From NCBI GenBank assembly GCA_002353285.1, contig DEJJ01000034.1, positions 124,001-188,000 on the forward strand: a stretch of DNA of 64,000 nucleotides, written 5' to 3'. The translations under genes and the position numbers were made by a program. Within the stretch, counting starts at the first letter, position 1, and every line of letters begins with the position of its first letter. Below the pieces are notes generated by a model, which was not told the DNA's origin, did no database searches, and worked only from the letters and a program-made list of their open reading frames with translations. The DNA comes from Porphyromonadaceae bacterium UBA2751. Its GTDB lineage: Bacteria; Bacteroidota; Bacteroidia; Bacteroidales; Muribaculaceae. Positions 1-7,581 of this stretch are shown here, piece after piece.

Positions 1-652
1 TGCTCTCCGACTCAAGGATGAGTGCGGAGCTAATGTGACAGTTATCTCGATGGGTCCTCCCCAGGCCGACGTTATCCTGCGTGAGGCATTCGCTATGGGT
101 GCCGACCGCGCTATCCTGTTGAGCGACCGCAAGTTTGCTGGTGCCGACACTCTGGCTACCAGCTACGCACTCTCTGGCCTGTGCCGCACACTCGACTACG
201 ACCTTATCATCGCTGGCCGTCAGGCTATCGATGGCGACACTGCTCAAGTGGGTCCTGAGCTTGCCGAGCATCTCGACCTGCCTCAAATCACCTATGTGGC
301 CGATGCTAAGCGCCTCGACAATGGCAACCTTCTCGTTCACAAGGAGAATGAGGACAGCGTGCAAGTGCTTGAGGTTGAAGGCAAGTGCCTCTTGACCGTT
401 CTGGCTTCGGCTTTCGAGCCCCGCTACATGAGCGTGAGCGGCATCATGGATGCCTATAACAAGGAAGTGGAAGTGTGGGGCGCCGACAAGATTGACGTTG
501 ACGAGGGCAAGCTTGGTCTTGCTGGCTCGCCTACCAAGGTGTTCCGCTCATTCCCCAAGCCCATGAAGGAGCCAGGAGAGGTTCACGAAGTGACTCCCGA
601 AGAGGCTGTTGAGCTTATCGTTAATAAACTGAAAGAGAAACACATCATCTAA
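1..652 (+). CDS. etfB: Electron transfer flavoprotein beta subunit, 5' partial
   Basis: The frame is open from base 2, so the true start lies before the window; the GTG at 35 is only an internal codon. The visible part (about 216 residues) contains the AMGADRAILLSD segment and the IIAGRQAIDGDTAQVGPELAEHL stretch (split here: IIAGRQAIDGD, then TAQVGPELAE), the AMP-binding region of the EtfB/FixA family. With EtfA it forms the soluble FAD-containing heterodimer that takes electrons from acyl-CoA dehydrogenases and passes them to a quinone reductase or a bifurcating partner. It ends 13 bp before etfA in the same direction, the usual operon order. Nothing looks broken. Confidence is high for the family; the physiological electron donor cannot be read from this window. 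Confidence 0.95.
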   Translation, partial: ALRLKDECGANVTVISMGPPQADVILREAFAMGADRAILLSDRKFAGADTLATSYALSGLCRTLDYDLIIAGRQAIDGDTAQVGPELAEHLDLPQITYVADAKRLDNGNLLVHKENEDSVQVLEVEGKCLLTVLASAFEPRYMSVSGIMDAYNKEVEVWGADKIDVDEGKLGLAGSPTKVFRSFPKPMKEPGEVHEVTPEEAVELIVNKLKEKHII

Positions 653-665
653 AAGTAAAGAAGCT

Positions 666-1682
666 ATGGAAAAGAAAGATTATAAGAACGTATTCGTTTT
701 TGCTGAACAACGCGAAGGTGTAATCCAACCCGTTGCTTTCGAACTTTTGGGCAAGGCTCGCGACCTGGCCGATGTGCTTGAGGAGAAAGTGGTGGCTATG
801 CTGCTTGGTTGCGGCATTAAGGACCAGGCTCAAACTCTTATTGAATATGGTGCCGACGAGGTTATCGTGGTTGACACCCCCGAACTCAAGGACTTCCTGA
901 GCGAGCAATACTCGCAGGCTGTGTCGCAAATCATTCTCGACCGCAAGCCTCACATTGTGCTCTATGGCGCTACCACCATTGGCCGTGACCTGGCTCCACG
1001 CTTGGCTTCACGCCTGAAGACTGGTCTTACTGCCGACTGCACCAAGCTCGAGATCCTGCCTGTTAAGGATGAGGAGAAGGAGTTCTGCATGACTCGTCCA
1101 GCATTTGGTGGCAACTTGATGGCTACCATCGTGTGCCCCAACAACCGTCCACAGATGTCGACAGTGCGCCCCGGTGTGATGCAGAAGATGGAGCGCGACG
1201 CAAGCCGCAAGGGTGTTATCACCGAGTTTGCTCCTAAGTTTGACACCTCGAAGTTCAAGGTTAAGGTGGTTGAGACCATCAAGGCCGACAAGGAGATTGC
1301 CGACATTGCCGAGGCCAAGATACTCGTTTCGGGTGGTCGTGGTGTTCACGACAAGGAAGGCTTCAACAAGTTGCAGGCCCTTGCCGACGTACTCGACGGA
1401 CAGGTTGCCTCGTCGCGTGCAATGGTTGATAATGGTGTGATGCCTCACGAGTGTCAGGTAGGTCAAACTGGTAAGACCGTTCGTCCACAGCTCTACATGG
1501 CATGTGGCATTAGCGGTGCCATCCAGCACCTTGCCGGCATGGAGGAGAGCGACTTTATCATCGCCATCAACAAGGATAAGTTTGCTCCCATCTTCAGCGT
1601 TGCCGACCTCGGTATCGTGGGTGACCTCCACAAGATAGTGCCCATGCTCACCGAGCGCATTAAGAAAGAGATGGAGAAATAA
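666..1682 (+). CDS. etfA: Electron transfer flavoprotein alpha subunit
   Basis: 338 residues, normal for the family. The N-terminal half is the nucleotide-binding-like ETF domain. The C-terminal FAD domain is clear: VSGGRGVHDKEGF near residue 220, the SRAMVDNG stretch, and GQTGKTVRPQLYMACGISGA (about 265-285), which carry the conserved FAD contacts. It pairs with EtfB to carry electrons in fatty-acid or amino-acid oxidation. The start ATG at 666 follows the etfB stop by 13 bp with a purine-rich AAAGAAGC segment between. The next gene is convergent, so no acyl-CoA dehydrogenase follows directly, although one often sits beside etfBA in Bacteroidales. A terminator hairpin lies 34 bp downstream. 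Confidence 0.97.
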   Translation: MEKKDYKNVFVFAEQREGVIQPVAFELLGKARDLADVLEEKVVAMLLGCGIKDQAQTLIEYGADEVIVVDTPELKDFLSEQYSQAVSQIILDRKPHIVLYGATTIGRDLAPRLASRLKTGLTADCTKLEILPVKDEEKEFCMTRPAFGGNLMATIVCPNNRPQMSTVRPGVMQKMERDASRKGVITEFAPKFDTSKFKVKVVETIKADKEIADIAEAKILVSGGRGVHDKEGFNKLQALADVLDGQVASSRAMVDNGVMPHECQVGQTGKTVRPQLYMACGISGAIQHLAGMEESDFIIAINKDKFAPIFSVADLGIVGDLHKIVPMLTERIKKEMEK

Positions 1683-1715
1683 AACCAAACAGGATTTAGT
1701 TCTGATATAATTAAG

Positions 1716-1756
1716 GAGGGTGGCCTAAGTTGATTTGGGCCACTCTCTGTTTTTTT
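1716..1756 (+). terminator. Terminator after etfBA, overlapping the end of the convergent gene
   Basis: GAGGGTGGCC (1716-1725) pairs with GGCCACTCTC (1738-1747), followed by a T-run at 1750-1756. The 3' arm of the hairpin is also the last codons of the convergent ATPase gene, so one sequence ends etfBA and encodes the other gene's C-terminus. Confidence 0.75.
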
Positions 1757-3113
1757 CTTGGGCAGAGTGGGAGGTTGGCTTGGTGTGGGACAAATTCTCG
1801 TTGTTTTTTTCTTGGGCAGGTGGGGAGGTTGGCTTGGTGTGGGACAAATTCTCGTTGTTTTTTTCTTGGGCAGAGTGGGAGGTTGGCTTGGTGTGGGACA
1901 AATTCTCGTTGTTTTTTTCTTGGGCAGAGTGGGATGTTGGCTCGGCGTGGGACAAATTCTCCTCGTTTTTTTCGGGGGTGGTGAGTAGACGGTGGATTGA
2001 GGACTTGGAGAGTGCGGTGTGGGCAGCGATGTCGCGGATGGACCAGCCATGGCTGAAGCAGTCGTGGGCGAAAGCGATGAGCTGCTGCTTGGGTGCATCG
2101 GGTGGCAGGAAGAGTAGGCTTCGCTCGCTGACGTTGGGCTTGAGGAACTCGAAGTGTAGCATGTCGAGTCCTCGCAGGCGCATCATGTCGTGCTCAACCG
2201 CTCTGGGGTCGTCTCCAGCACGCAGTCGTGAAGCCGCCTTCTTGTCGCACTCGAGGTTGGAGTAGAAAGGTCTCAGAGCAAGAGTCCACACGTTGTCGGA
2301 GTCGGCAATGATTGCAGAGTTTCTTGCCTTGAGCTGCTTGATGTAGTGAGTGGTGCCGTCGGTGGTGGTGCCACGTGGTACAGTGTTGAGAGAGATGATA
2401 GAGTCGAACGCGTAGGCAAGCTGTCGGTCTCCCGTGAGATGCTTGAGTGCAAGCGGCGTGCCGTCGTGGTGTGCTGTAGCATGAGCGATGACAAGGATTG
2501 AGATGTGGTACTTGTTAATCCAGTATCGGAAACGTCGCAGCACTTGGTTGGTCTTCTTGTTGCTCTTTAGCTGGCAGATGTAGGAGATGTCGTCGATGAC
2601 GATGGCAGGAGTGTTGAGTTCAAGGAAAGAGTTCTCGATGCTGTCGAGGATAGCTGCTGTAGAAGTCATGTCGCAGAAAGGAGTGTGCTGGGCAAAGTGC
2701 AAGACATGCAGGTCCTCGGCCTTGTTGGACTGCAGAGGAGTGAGTCGTCGCTGGTAGTAGTGGTGTACCATGTTCTCGAAGTCGAAGTAGGCTGTAGCAT
2801 ATCCGAGCCTTGCGACGTAGTCGGCGATTTGGAAAGCGAGAGCAGACTTGCCGATGTTTGGGTCGCCGAAGATGCACATACATTCATTCTCGAACCAGAT
2901 GTCGCCCCATAGTGGTATTGCGTTCTTGATATATTGCTCTCGGGGGTCGTCGTTTCGGAAATGGAATACAGAAGGCATTTTATCGTCGAGCTTGTCTTCG
3001 TCGATGTTGCCGTGGATGTCGAGTACGCCACGTGATGCGAGCTCGTTTTTGCGCGCGAACTGGAATTGCTTGAAGATTGGTGACTGGTTTAGGGTGATAA
3101 GGTTTTCGTACAT
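1725..3113 (-). CDS. P-loop ATPase (RepA/KaiC-like, AAA_25 type) with repeat tail
   Basis: 462 residues. A Walker A motif (GDPNIGKS, 83-90) and a Walker B strand (AIVIDDIS, 170-177) identify a RecA-fold ATPase; spacing and the LVIAHATAHH segment after Walker B resemble the RepA-type helicase/ATPases of plasmids and integrative elements (AAA_25). Residues 355-378 (HGWSIRDIAAHTALSKSSIHRL) are a predicted helix-turn-helix, the length being given here only to locate it. Residues 381-462 are four and a half copies of an 18-residue unit of the type ENLSHTKPTSHSAQEKNN, encoded by 54-bp DNA repeats. The gene stands alone with its own promoter at 3153. A role in replication or mobilisation is an inference; no relaxase or integrase is adjacent. 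Confidence 0.7.
   Translation of the reverse strand: MYENLITLNQSPIFKQFQFARKNELASRGVLDIHGNIDEDKLDDKMPSVFHFRNDDPREQYIKNAIPLWGDIWFENECMCIFGDPNIGKSALAFQIADYVARLGYATAYFDFENMVHHYYQRRLTPLQSNKAEDLHVLHFAQHTPFCDMTSTAAILDSIENSFLELNTPAIVIDDISYICQLKSNKKTNQVLRRFRYWINKYHISILVIAHATAHHDGTPLALKHLTGDRQLAYAFDSIISLNTVPRGTTTDGTTHYIKQLKARNSAIIADSDNVWTLALRPFYSNLECDKKAASRLRAGDDPRAVEHDMMRLRGLDMLHFEFLKPNVSERSLLFLPPDAPKQQLIAFAHDCFSHGWSIRDIAAHTALSKSSIHRLLTTPEKNEENLSHAEPTSHSAQEKNNENLSHTKPTSHSAQEKNNENLSHTKPTSPPAQEKNNENLSHTKPTSHSAQEKNREWPKST
1745..1980. repeat. 54-bp tandem repeats inside the ATPase gene
   Basis: The phrase CTTGGGCAG recurs at 1757, 1811, 1865 and 1919, exactly 54 bp apart, with a degenerate fifth half-unit ending near 1978. 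Each unit on the coding strand contains G followed by seven A and a C. The unit length is a multiple of three, so copy changes stay in frame. All reading frames through the array are open. Confidence 0.95.
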
Positions 3114-3152
3114 AGTTTATGTGTTTTTTGTTGGTTAATATTTTTTTGGGGG

Positions 3153-3160
3153 CAAAGGTA
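3153..3160 (-). promoter_or_regulatory. Bacteroidota -7 promoter element for the P-loop ATPase gene
   Basis: CAAAGGTA on the plus strand is TACCTTTG on the minus strand, matching TAnnTTTG, about 40 bp upstream of the ATG at 3113. Confidence 0.6.
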
Positions 3161-3218
3161 GTGAATGGGTGAGCTGGAAAACAATATCAAAAAATCAGGG
3201 ATTTTTTTTGGGGGGTGG

Positions 3219-3455
3219 CCACGGCAAAGCCGTGGCACAGGGGACCTCGGGGAGGATTCTCTATTTTGAGTGGTTGCAAAGTTCCTCTTCGAGGCACTTT
3301 CCGTTAGATTTAGCAATGACCAAGCTGCGAACCCCATCGGGGTTCTTGCATGGTGTTACTAATAAATCGGCTCTTCTAGCCTTTTTGCCTCTTCGAGGCT
3401 CCACTATGCGAGTTTTGCAACACCCTCCCCAGCGTCTTCGACGCTAATGCCTGGA
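3219..3455. repeat. Hairpin-rich interspersed element, copy 1 (degenerate)
   Basis: This fills most of the 469-bp gap between 3113 and 3583. It contains GCCACGGC/GCCGTGGC (3219-3237), CCTCTTCGAGG, GAACCCCATCGGGGTTC, GCCTCTTCGAGGC, and a right end TTTTGCAACACCCTCCC (3413-3429). A last hairpin GCGTCTTCGACGC follows. The segment AAGTTCCTC..GAGGCAC and the phrase AGCTGCGAACCCC..GGGGTTC match the copy at 27673-28057. The left terminal repeat is not preserved. No gene is visible. Confidence 0.7.
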
Positions 3456-3582
3456 ACCCAATATGTTTTATCATAATTCATACTCAACTTAATTCCGCCA
3501 ACGGGTTAAAATGTTTGATTTGTTAGATTTCTGCACGAAGTGCACTGAACTAGAATAATGACACAGCCTCATTTTGGTGCTG

Positions 3583-4908
3583 TTATGGTTTTTGGAGCTT
3601 GAATTGAATGTGGTTGTGGCGGTGTAGCAGGAAGATGAGGAGTGCCTCGATGCAGTAGGCGATGAGGTAGCTGTACCAGATGGCGCCTGGGGCTACGCGT
3701 GCCATTATCCACAGCACTGGAATCACGGTGAGCGACAGTGCGAATGAGATGAACAGCGCCATGCGGTGGTGGCTGTAGAGCTTGTAGATGATCATTAGCA
3801 CATAGATGTAGCTGAACAGGATGAAGCTGAGCGCGAACACTCGCAGAGCATGGCTGCTCTGTGCAAGCATCTGGGGCTCATCGCAGCCAAAGAGCTTGGC
3901 AATGCCTTGAGGATAGACCCACACCAGCAAGCATGTTACTGCCATCGACACGGTGATGAAACGCAGACCCTTGTGAATTACCATCTTCACTCCATTGTCG
4001 TCGCCCTTGCCCACCTGTATGGCGCCGAGCGACTGGAGCGTTTGGCATGTGCCCGAGATGAAGAGGTTGTAGACTTGCAGCAGGTTCATGCACAGGGCAA
4101 ACACGAAGATGCCGGTGCGGCCGGTGGTGGAGAGCACGATGGTGTTAGCGCTGAGCAGCAGCAGCGTGAGGCAGATTGAGGCCATTGCCAGCGGTGCACC
4201 CTGCGAAGCGATGCGTCGCCACGACGTCAGCAGCTTGCCTCCGCCAAATTGCAGCTTTAGCCGTCGGTTCTCGGGCTTGCGCCAGTGGCATAGCAGGATG
4301 GCAATGCCCACAAGATGCCCAACCACGGTGGCCGCGCTCGAGCCTGTGATTCCCCAGTCGAAATACTTGATGAACACGATGTCGAGAAGGAGGTTGACGG
4401 TGTTATCGATTATCACTGCCATCGACACCAACTTGGGGCTGCCGTCAACGCCCACCATGGTCGAGAGGCCCCACATCACAATGAATGCCGGGTTGCCAAT
4501 GAGCAGCACCTGCATGTAGTCCTGCGCCAGTGGGAGGATGTGCTCGTTGCTGCACAGCAGGTGAGCCGTCTGTGATGGGAACAGCAGTCCCCCAAAGATG
4601 GTTAGCAGCAGTCCCAATCCAGTGCTCAGGGTTAGAGCACGGGTGAAGAACCGTCGTGCACTGGCGATGTCGTTCTTGCCCAGAGCATAGCCCACGAGCA
4701 TTCCGGCACCGGCATTGATGAGCAGGTGCAGGGTGAAGATAAACTGGTTGATGGGTTTCGACAGGTTGATGGCACTCACGCCGTCCTCATTGATGAGGTT
4801 GCCCACGATGATGCCGTCGACCACGTTGCCCAGGCATCCCGAGAGGGCCACTAAAATGTAGGCCGACAAGTAGTTATAGAATTGCTTTTGTATGCTTTGA
4901 TCAGTCAT
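3583..4908 (-). CDS. MATE-family multidrug/cation efflux transporter
   Basis: 441 residues with about twelve hydrophobic segments and the internal two-fold organisation of MATE proteins (QKQFYNYLSAYILVALSG at the start; the GNPAFIVMWGLSTMVGVDGS region in TM4-5 is typical of the NorM/DinF-like group). The protein sits in the inner membrane and exports organic cations, drugs or metabolites by Na+ or H+ antiport. The substrate cannot be read from sequence. The ATG at 4908 follows a TAAATTTG promoter element (4934-4941, minus strand) by 25 bp. It is a single-gene unit downstream of the terminator at 4974. Confidence 0.9.
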   Translation of the reverse strand: MTDQSIQKQFYNYLSAYILVALSGCLGNVVDGIIVGNLINEDGVSAINLSKPINQFIFTLHLLINAGAGMLVGYALGKNDIASARRFFTRALTLSTGLGLLLTIFGGLLFPSQTAHLLCSNEHILPLAQDYMQVLLIGNPAFIVMWGLSTMVGVDGSPKLVSMAVIIDNTVNLLLDIVFIKYFDWGITGSSAATVVGHLVGIAILLCHWRKPENRRLKLQFGGGKLLTSWRRIASQGAPLAMASICLTLLLLSANTIVLSTTGRTGIFVFALCMNLLQVYNLFISGTCQTLQSLGAIQVGKGDDNGVKMVIHKGLRFITVSMAVTCLLVWVYPQGIAKLFGCDEPQMLAQSSHALRVFALSFILFSYIYVLMIIYKLYSHHRMALFISFALSLTVIPVLWIMARVAPGAIWYSYLIAYCIEALLIFLLHRHNHIQFKLQKP

Positions 4909-4933
4909 GGCTTTTTTAATGTAAATGCTTGGG

Positions 4934-4941
4934 CAAATTTA
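4934..4941 (-). promoter_or_regulatory. Promoter -7 element for the MATE gene
   Basis: CAAATTTA on the plus strand is TAAATTTG on the minus strand. Confidence 0.55.
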
Positions 4942-4973
4942 GATAAAAATGCTGATTTATAAGCCTGTCGAGA

Positions 4974-5014
4974 TAAAAAAATGCACTCGTCTCTGCTGAG
5001 CGAGTGCATTTTTT
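4974..5014 (-). terminator. Terminator of the FN3 secreted-protein gene
   Basis: ATGCACTCG (4981-4989) pairs perfectly with CGAGTGCAT (5001-5009). Reading on the minus strand the stem is followed by seven T (4974-4980). Confidence 0.85.
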
Positions 5015-5080
5015 GGGGGGGTAAGAAGTTTATTTGAGGATAGCGTTAAGCTTGCTCAATGCTTTGCGAGCGTGAGCATT

Positions 5081-7444
5081 TTATCTAATCACAACTTTTT
5101 TGTTGCCATTCAGATAGATGCCTGGAGTGACGGGCTTTCCGTTGAGCTTGTGACCACTGATAGTGTACCACTCGTTGCTGTGGTTGCTGCCGGCAGCAAT
5201 TGTCTCGATGGCAGATGGCTTGCTGATGATGTAATCACCAACCTTGCGAACGATGATGTTTTCGCTATCATCGGCCACAGCCACTGAGAGCTGGCCACTG
5301 ACGTTGACGTTGATGCCTTGTTCGTCGTCATAGTCAATCCAGCCTTCGGGGGCCTTTGAACCAGCAGGGACGAACATATACCAAACAGCGCCGTTCTCGG
5401 GCATATTCTCTACAGTGACATGAACGATGGTGGGAGTATCATAGGTTCCAAAGTCATTGTCGAGCGTGATGACAGGTTCAGCCTCGAGTGTGGTGAAGAA
5501 GACCGAAGCAGTCCAGTCGGAGTCTTCGACATCCTCATAGATGGCCTGCACTTGCGCTTCGTAGTCGGTGCTGGGAGTCAAGCCCTCTATTGTTGTGGGG
5601 CTGGTCACGTTGCTCAGAGTAATCCACTCGCCAGCGGGGATTTCCTCTCCATCGAGTGAGATTGCGTCAACAAACAGGTAGTAGCCACTGTTGCCGCTGC
5701 TCTCGTGACGGATGGCGATGTAGCCCTGCTGACCCTCATAAGCGGTCAAATCGTAGCTGTGCTCTGCCCAGTTGTTGATTATTCCAGAAGTGGCCACATT
5801 CTCCTCAAGAGCCGTGAAGCTGGTAGGGTCGGAGCCATTGGTGGAAATCATCACGCTGAAATGCTCAATAAAGTTTGCTCCCAGGTCGGCGACATAGAAC
5901 CTGAGAGTTCCCCTCAGGTCAAGTAGTGGACTGATGAGCCAGTTGTCGCCTGAGATATATCCCCAGTCATCATTAAGATAACTCTTTGATCCCATAGCAT
6001 AATCGCCATCGGCAGCAACAAGTGGAATGCCACTCATTGAGTAGTTATTCATATTCAACATTTCCCAGTTGACTTCATCGCCGTCGTTATCGACTGCTGT
6101 CCAGCCACCCAAATCATTCTCGAAGCTTTCTTGATACAGCTTCTCATAGCCGCCCTTAGTGCGATAGCGCAGGTTGTAGGTCTGGGCCATGCCTGCCCAA
6201 GTGGCGTCGGCAGTGGTTGATGTAACGTTGCTCACAGCAAGGTTGGTGGGCTTGGGATTAGGGTTGGATTCATAGGTGTAAGAAGCAAACTGTCCGGCAG
6301 CCGGTGGATTACCTGCTGGGCTATTGTAGATGGGCTGGCCAAAAGGATCGTTGATGGTGAAGGAACATTCATTATCGTAGTTGCCCGACACCCAAACGAA
6401 GTTGTAAGTATCGCCCGGGCAGATGCCGATGGTGCCAGAAGCCGTTTGTGAGGAGACAGTAAGAGTTTGAATCACTTCGTTGGTTGCGGCATCAATCACA
6501 TTGATAGACGCACCGTTCCATCCGTCACCATAGGAGTCGTTGAGGTTGTAGGTGATGAACCCCATGTCGTCACATTTGAGAGTGGTAAATGAGGCTGTGG
6601 CCCAGCTGCTCAGGTTTCCGTTGCCATAGTCGCCTTGAACACGAACATTATAGGTGGTGTTGTTAGCAAGTCCGTCAAACTCATAGTTAGTAGCGGTTAA
6701 AGGCACGGTGGTCCATTCCTCGTCGCTGGCCTTCTTGTACTCAAGATTCCATGCAGTTTCATTGCCGCCAGGTTGCCAAGTGGCCTTGGCACTATTGGAA
6801 GCGACGTCGGTCACCTGCAAGTTCACAGGCTTGTAATAAACTGGTCCCTCACTGGGAGTGTAGGTAAACGTAGTTTTTGGGATAAAGTTGCGCTGTGTGG
6901 CGGTGGCATTATCCAGGGTGTAGGCGCTGTATCCCGAAATCGAGGCCCCCTCGACGTTCTGACCATAGAAATACATGTGCTTGTACTGAGCGTCGGTTGT
7001 GTTCTCAATGCCAATGAGCAGGTTTCCGCCATCATAAGAGTAAGGCGTGGTAAACGTGATGGTGAGCAAGCCTCCGCCATCGGTTGCGACAAAGTCGAGC
7101 GTTCCTTGATAGACCATTGTGGCTGCACTCTTGGGCTCATAGGCGCTAATTGTGGTGTAGTCGACCTCCATCAGATAAACATCGGCTGTAGAGAGCGATG
7201 TGTAGGGAATGTTCTCAGTGTTGGTGTAGAACGTCAAGGCACTGATAGTGCCTCCAATCATTTCCTCCAGATTGGTGGCAGGAATAACAGTTTGACATCT
7301 TGTGAAGTCGTCCCAATAATAAACGTAGGCAGGAACTTTGTCGTTGGTTGCTGTTCCATCAAACACCGTGAGCTCTGCTGCAACAGCAGGCTTAGTTGCT
7401 GCCATAAGGACAAGAACTAAAAAATAGAATAATTTCTTTTTCAT
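5081..7444 (-). CDS. Secreted FN3 / jelly-roll surface protein with PGIY sorting tail
   Basis: 787 residues. The signal peptide is MKKKLFYFLVLVLMAATKPAVAA. A first fibronectin type III domain lies near 205-288. A second FN3 starts near 395 (PTNLAVSNVTSTTADATW) and is interrupted after its third strand by a MAM-like choice-of-anchor-J jelly roll (ESFENDLGGWTAVDNDGD..., about 440-600); its last strands (STDYEAQVQAIYED) resume afterwards. A beta-rich stretch follows, then the tail TISGHKLNGKPVTPGIYL with a basic end, a sorting-tail style seen in Bacteroidales exported proteins. It is probably anchored at or released from the cell surface; the ligand is unknown. It lies downstream of the NRPS but beyond a strong terminator, so it is likely transcribed separately. 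Confidence 0.8.
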   Translation of the reverse strand: MKKKLFYFLVLVLMAATKPAVAAELTVFDGTATNDKVPAYVYYWDDFTRCQTVIPATNLEEMIGGTISALTFYTNTENIPYTSLSTADVYLMEVDYTTISAYEPKSAATMVYQGTLDFVATDGGGLLTITFTTPYSYDGGNLLIGIENTTDAQYKHMYFYGQNVEGASISGYSAYTLDNATATQRNFIPKTTFTYTPSEGPVYYKPVNLQVTDVASNSAKATWQPGGNETAWNLEYKKASDEEWTTVPLTATNYEFDGLANNTTYNVRVQGDYGNGNLSSWATASFTTLKCDDMGFITYNLNDSYGDGWNGASINVIDAATNEVIQTLTVSSQTASGTIGICPGDTYNFVWVSGNYDNECSFTINDPFGQPIYNSPAGNPPAAGQFASYTYESNPNPKPTNLAVSNVTSTTADATWAGMAQTYNLRYRTKGGYEKLYQESFENDLGGWTAVDNDGDEVNWEMLNMNNYSMSGIPLVAADGDYAMGSKSYLNDDWGYISGDNWLISPLLDLRGTLRFYVADLGANFIEHFSVMISTNGSDPTSFTALEENVATSGIINNWAEHSYDLTAYEGQQGYIAIRHESSGNSGYYLFVDAISLDGEEIPAGEWITLSNVTSPTTIEGLTPSTDYEAQVQAIYEDVEDSDWTASVFFTTLEAEPVITLDNDFGTYDTPTIVHVTVENMPENGAVWYMFVPAGSKAPEGWIDYDDEQGINVNVSGQLSVAVADDSENIIVRKVGDYIISKPSAIETIAAGSNHSNEWYTISGHKLNGKPVTPGIYLNGNKKVVIR

Positions 7445-7534
7445 AAGCTAAATGTTTTGGATTAATAATATAGGTAATTAAAAGAAGTATTCAAGCGAAA
7501 GAAAAGTTCAATATCATGACAATTGAAAGAAAAG

Positions 7535-7568
7535 TGTCCTCAAGGGAATCACTCTCCCCTTGAGGACA
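7535..7568 (-). terminator. Terminator of the NRPS operon
   Basis: TGTCCTCAAGGG (7535-7546) and CCCTTGAGGACA (7557-7568) form a 12-bp perfect stem. On the minus strand it is followed by ACTTTTCTTTC. It lies 13 bp beyond the NRPS stop codon. Confidence 0.85.
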
Positions 7569-7581
7569 CAGAGTTGGTGCG

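Noticed and set aside
1745..1980. 54-bp direct repeats as a CRISPR or plasmid iteron array.
   Set aside because: The repeats are contiguous without spacers and continue an open reading frame in multiples of 18 codons, so they are coding repeats.
1493..2098. A 201-codon minus-strand open frame over the etfA end and the repeat array.
   Set aside because: It is the +1 frame of the repeat array continuing antisense to etfA. Considered only as a possible frameshift product, not as a gene.
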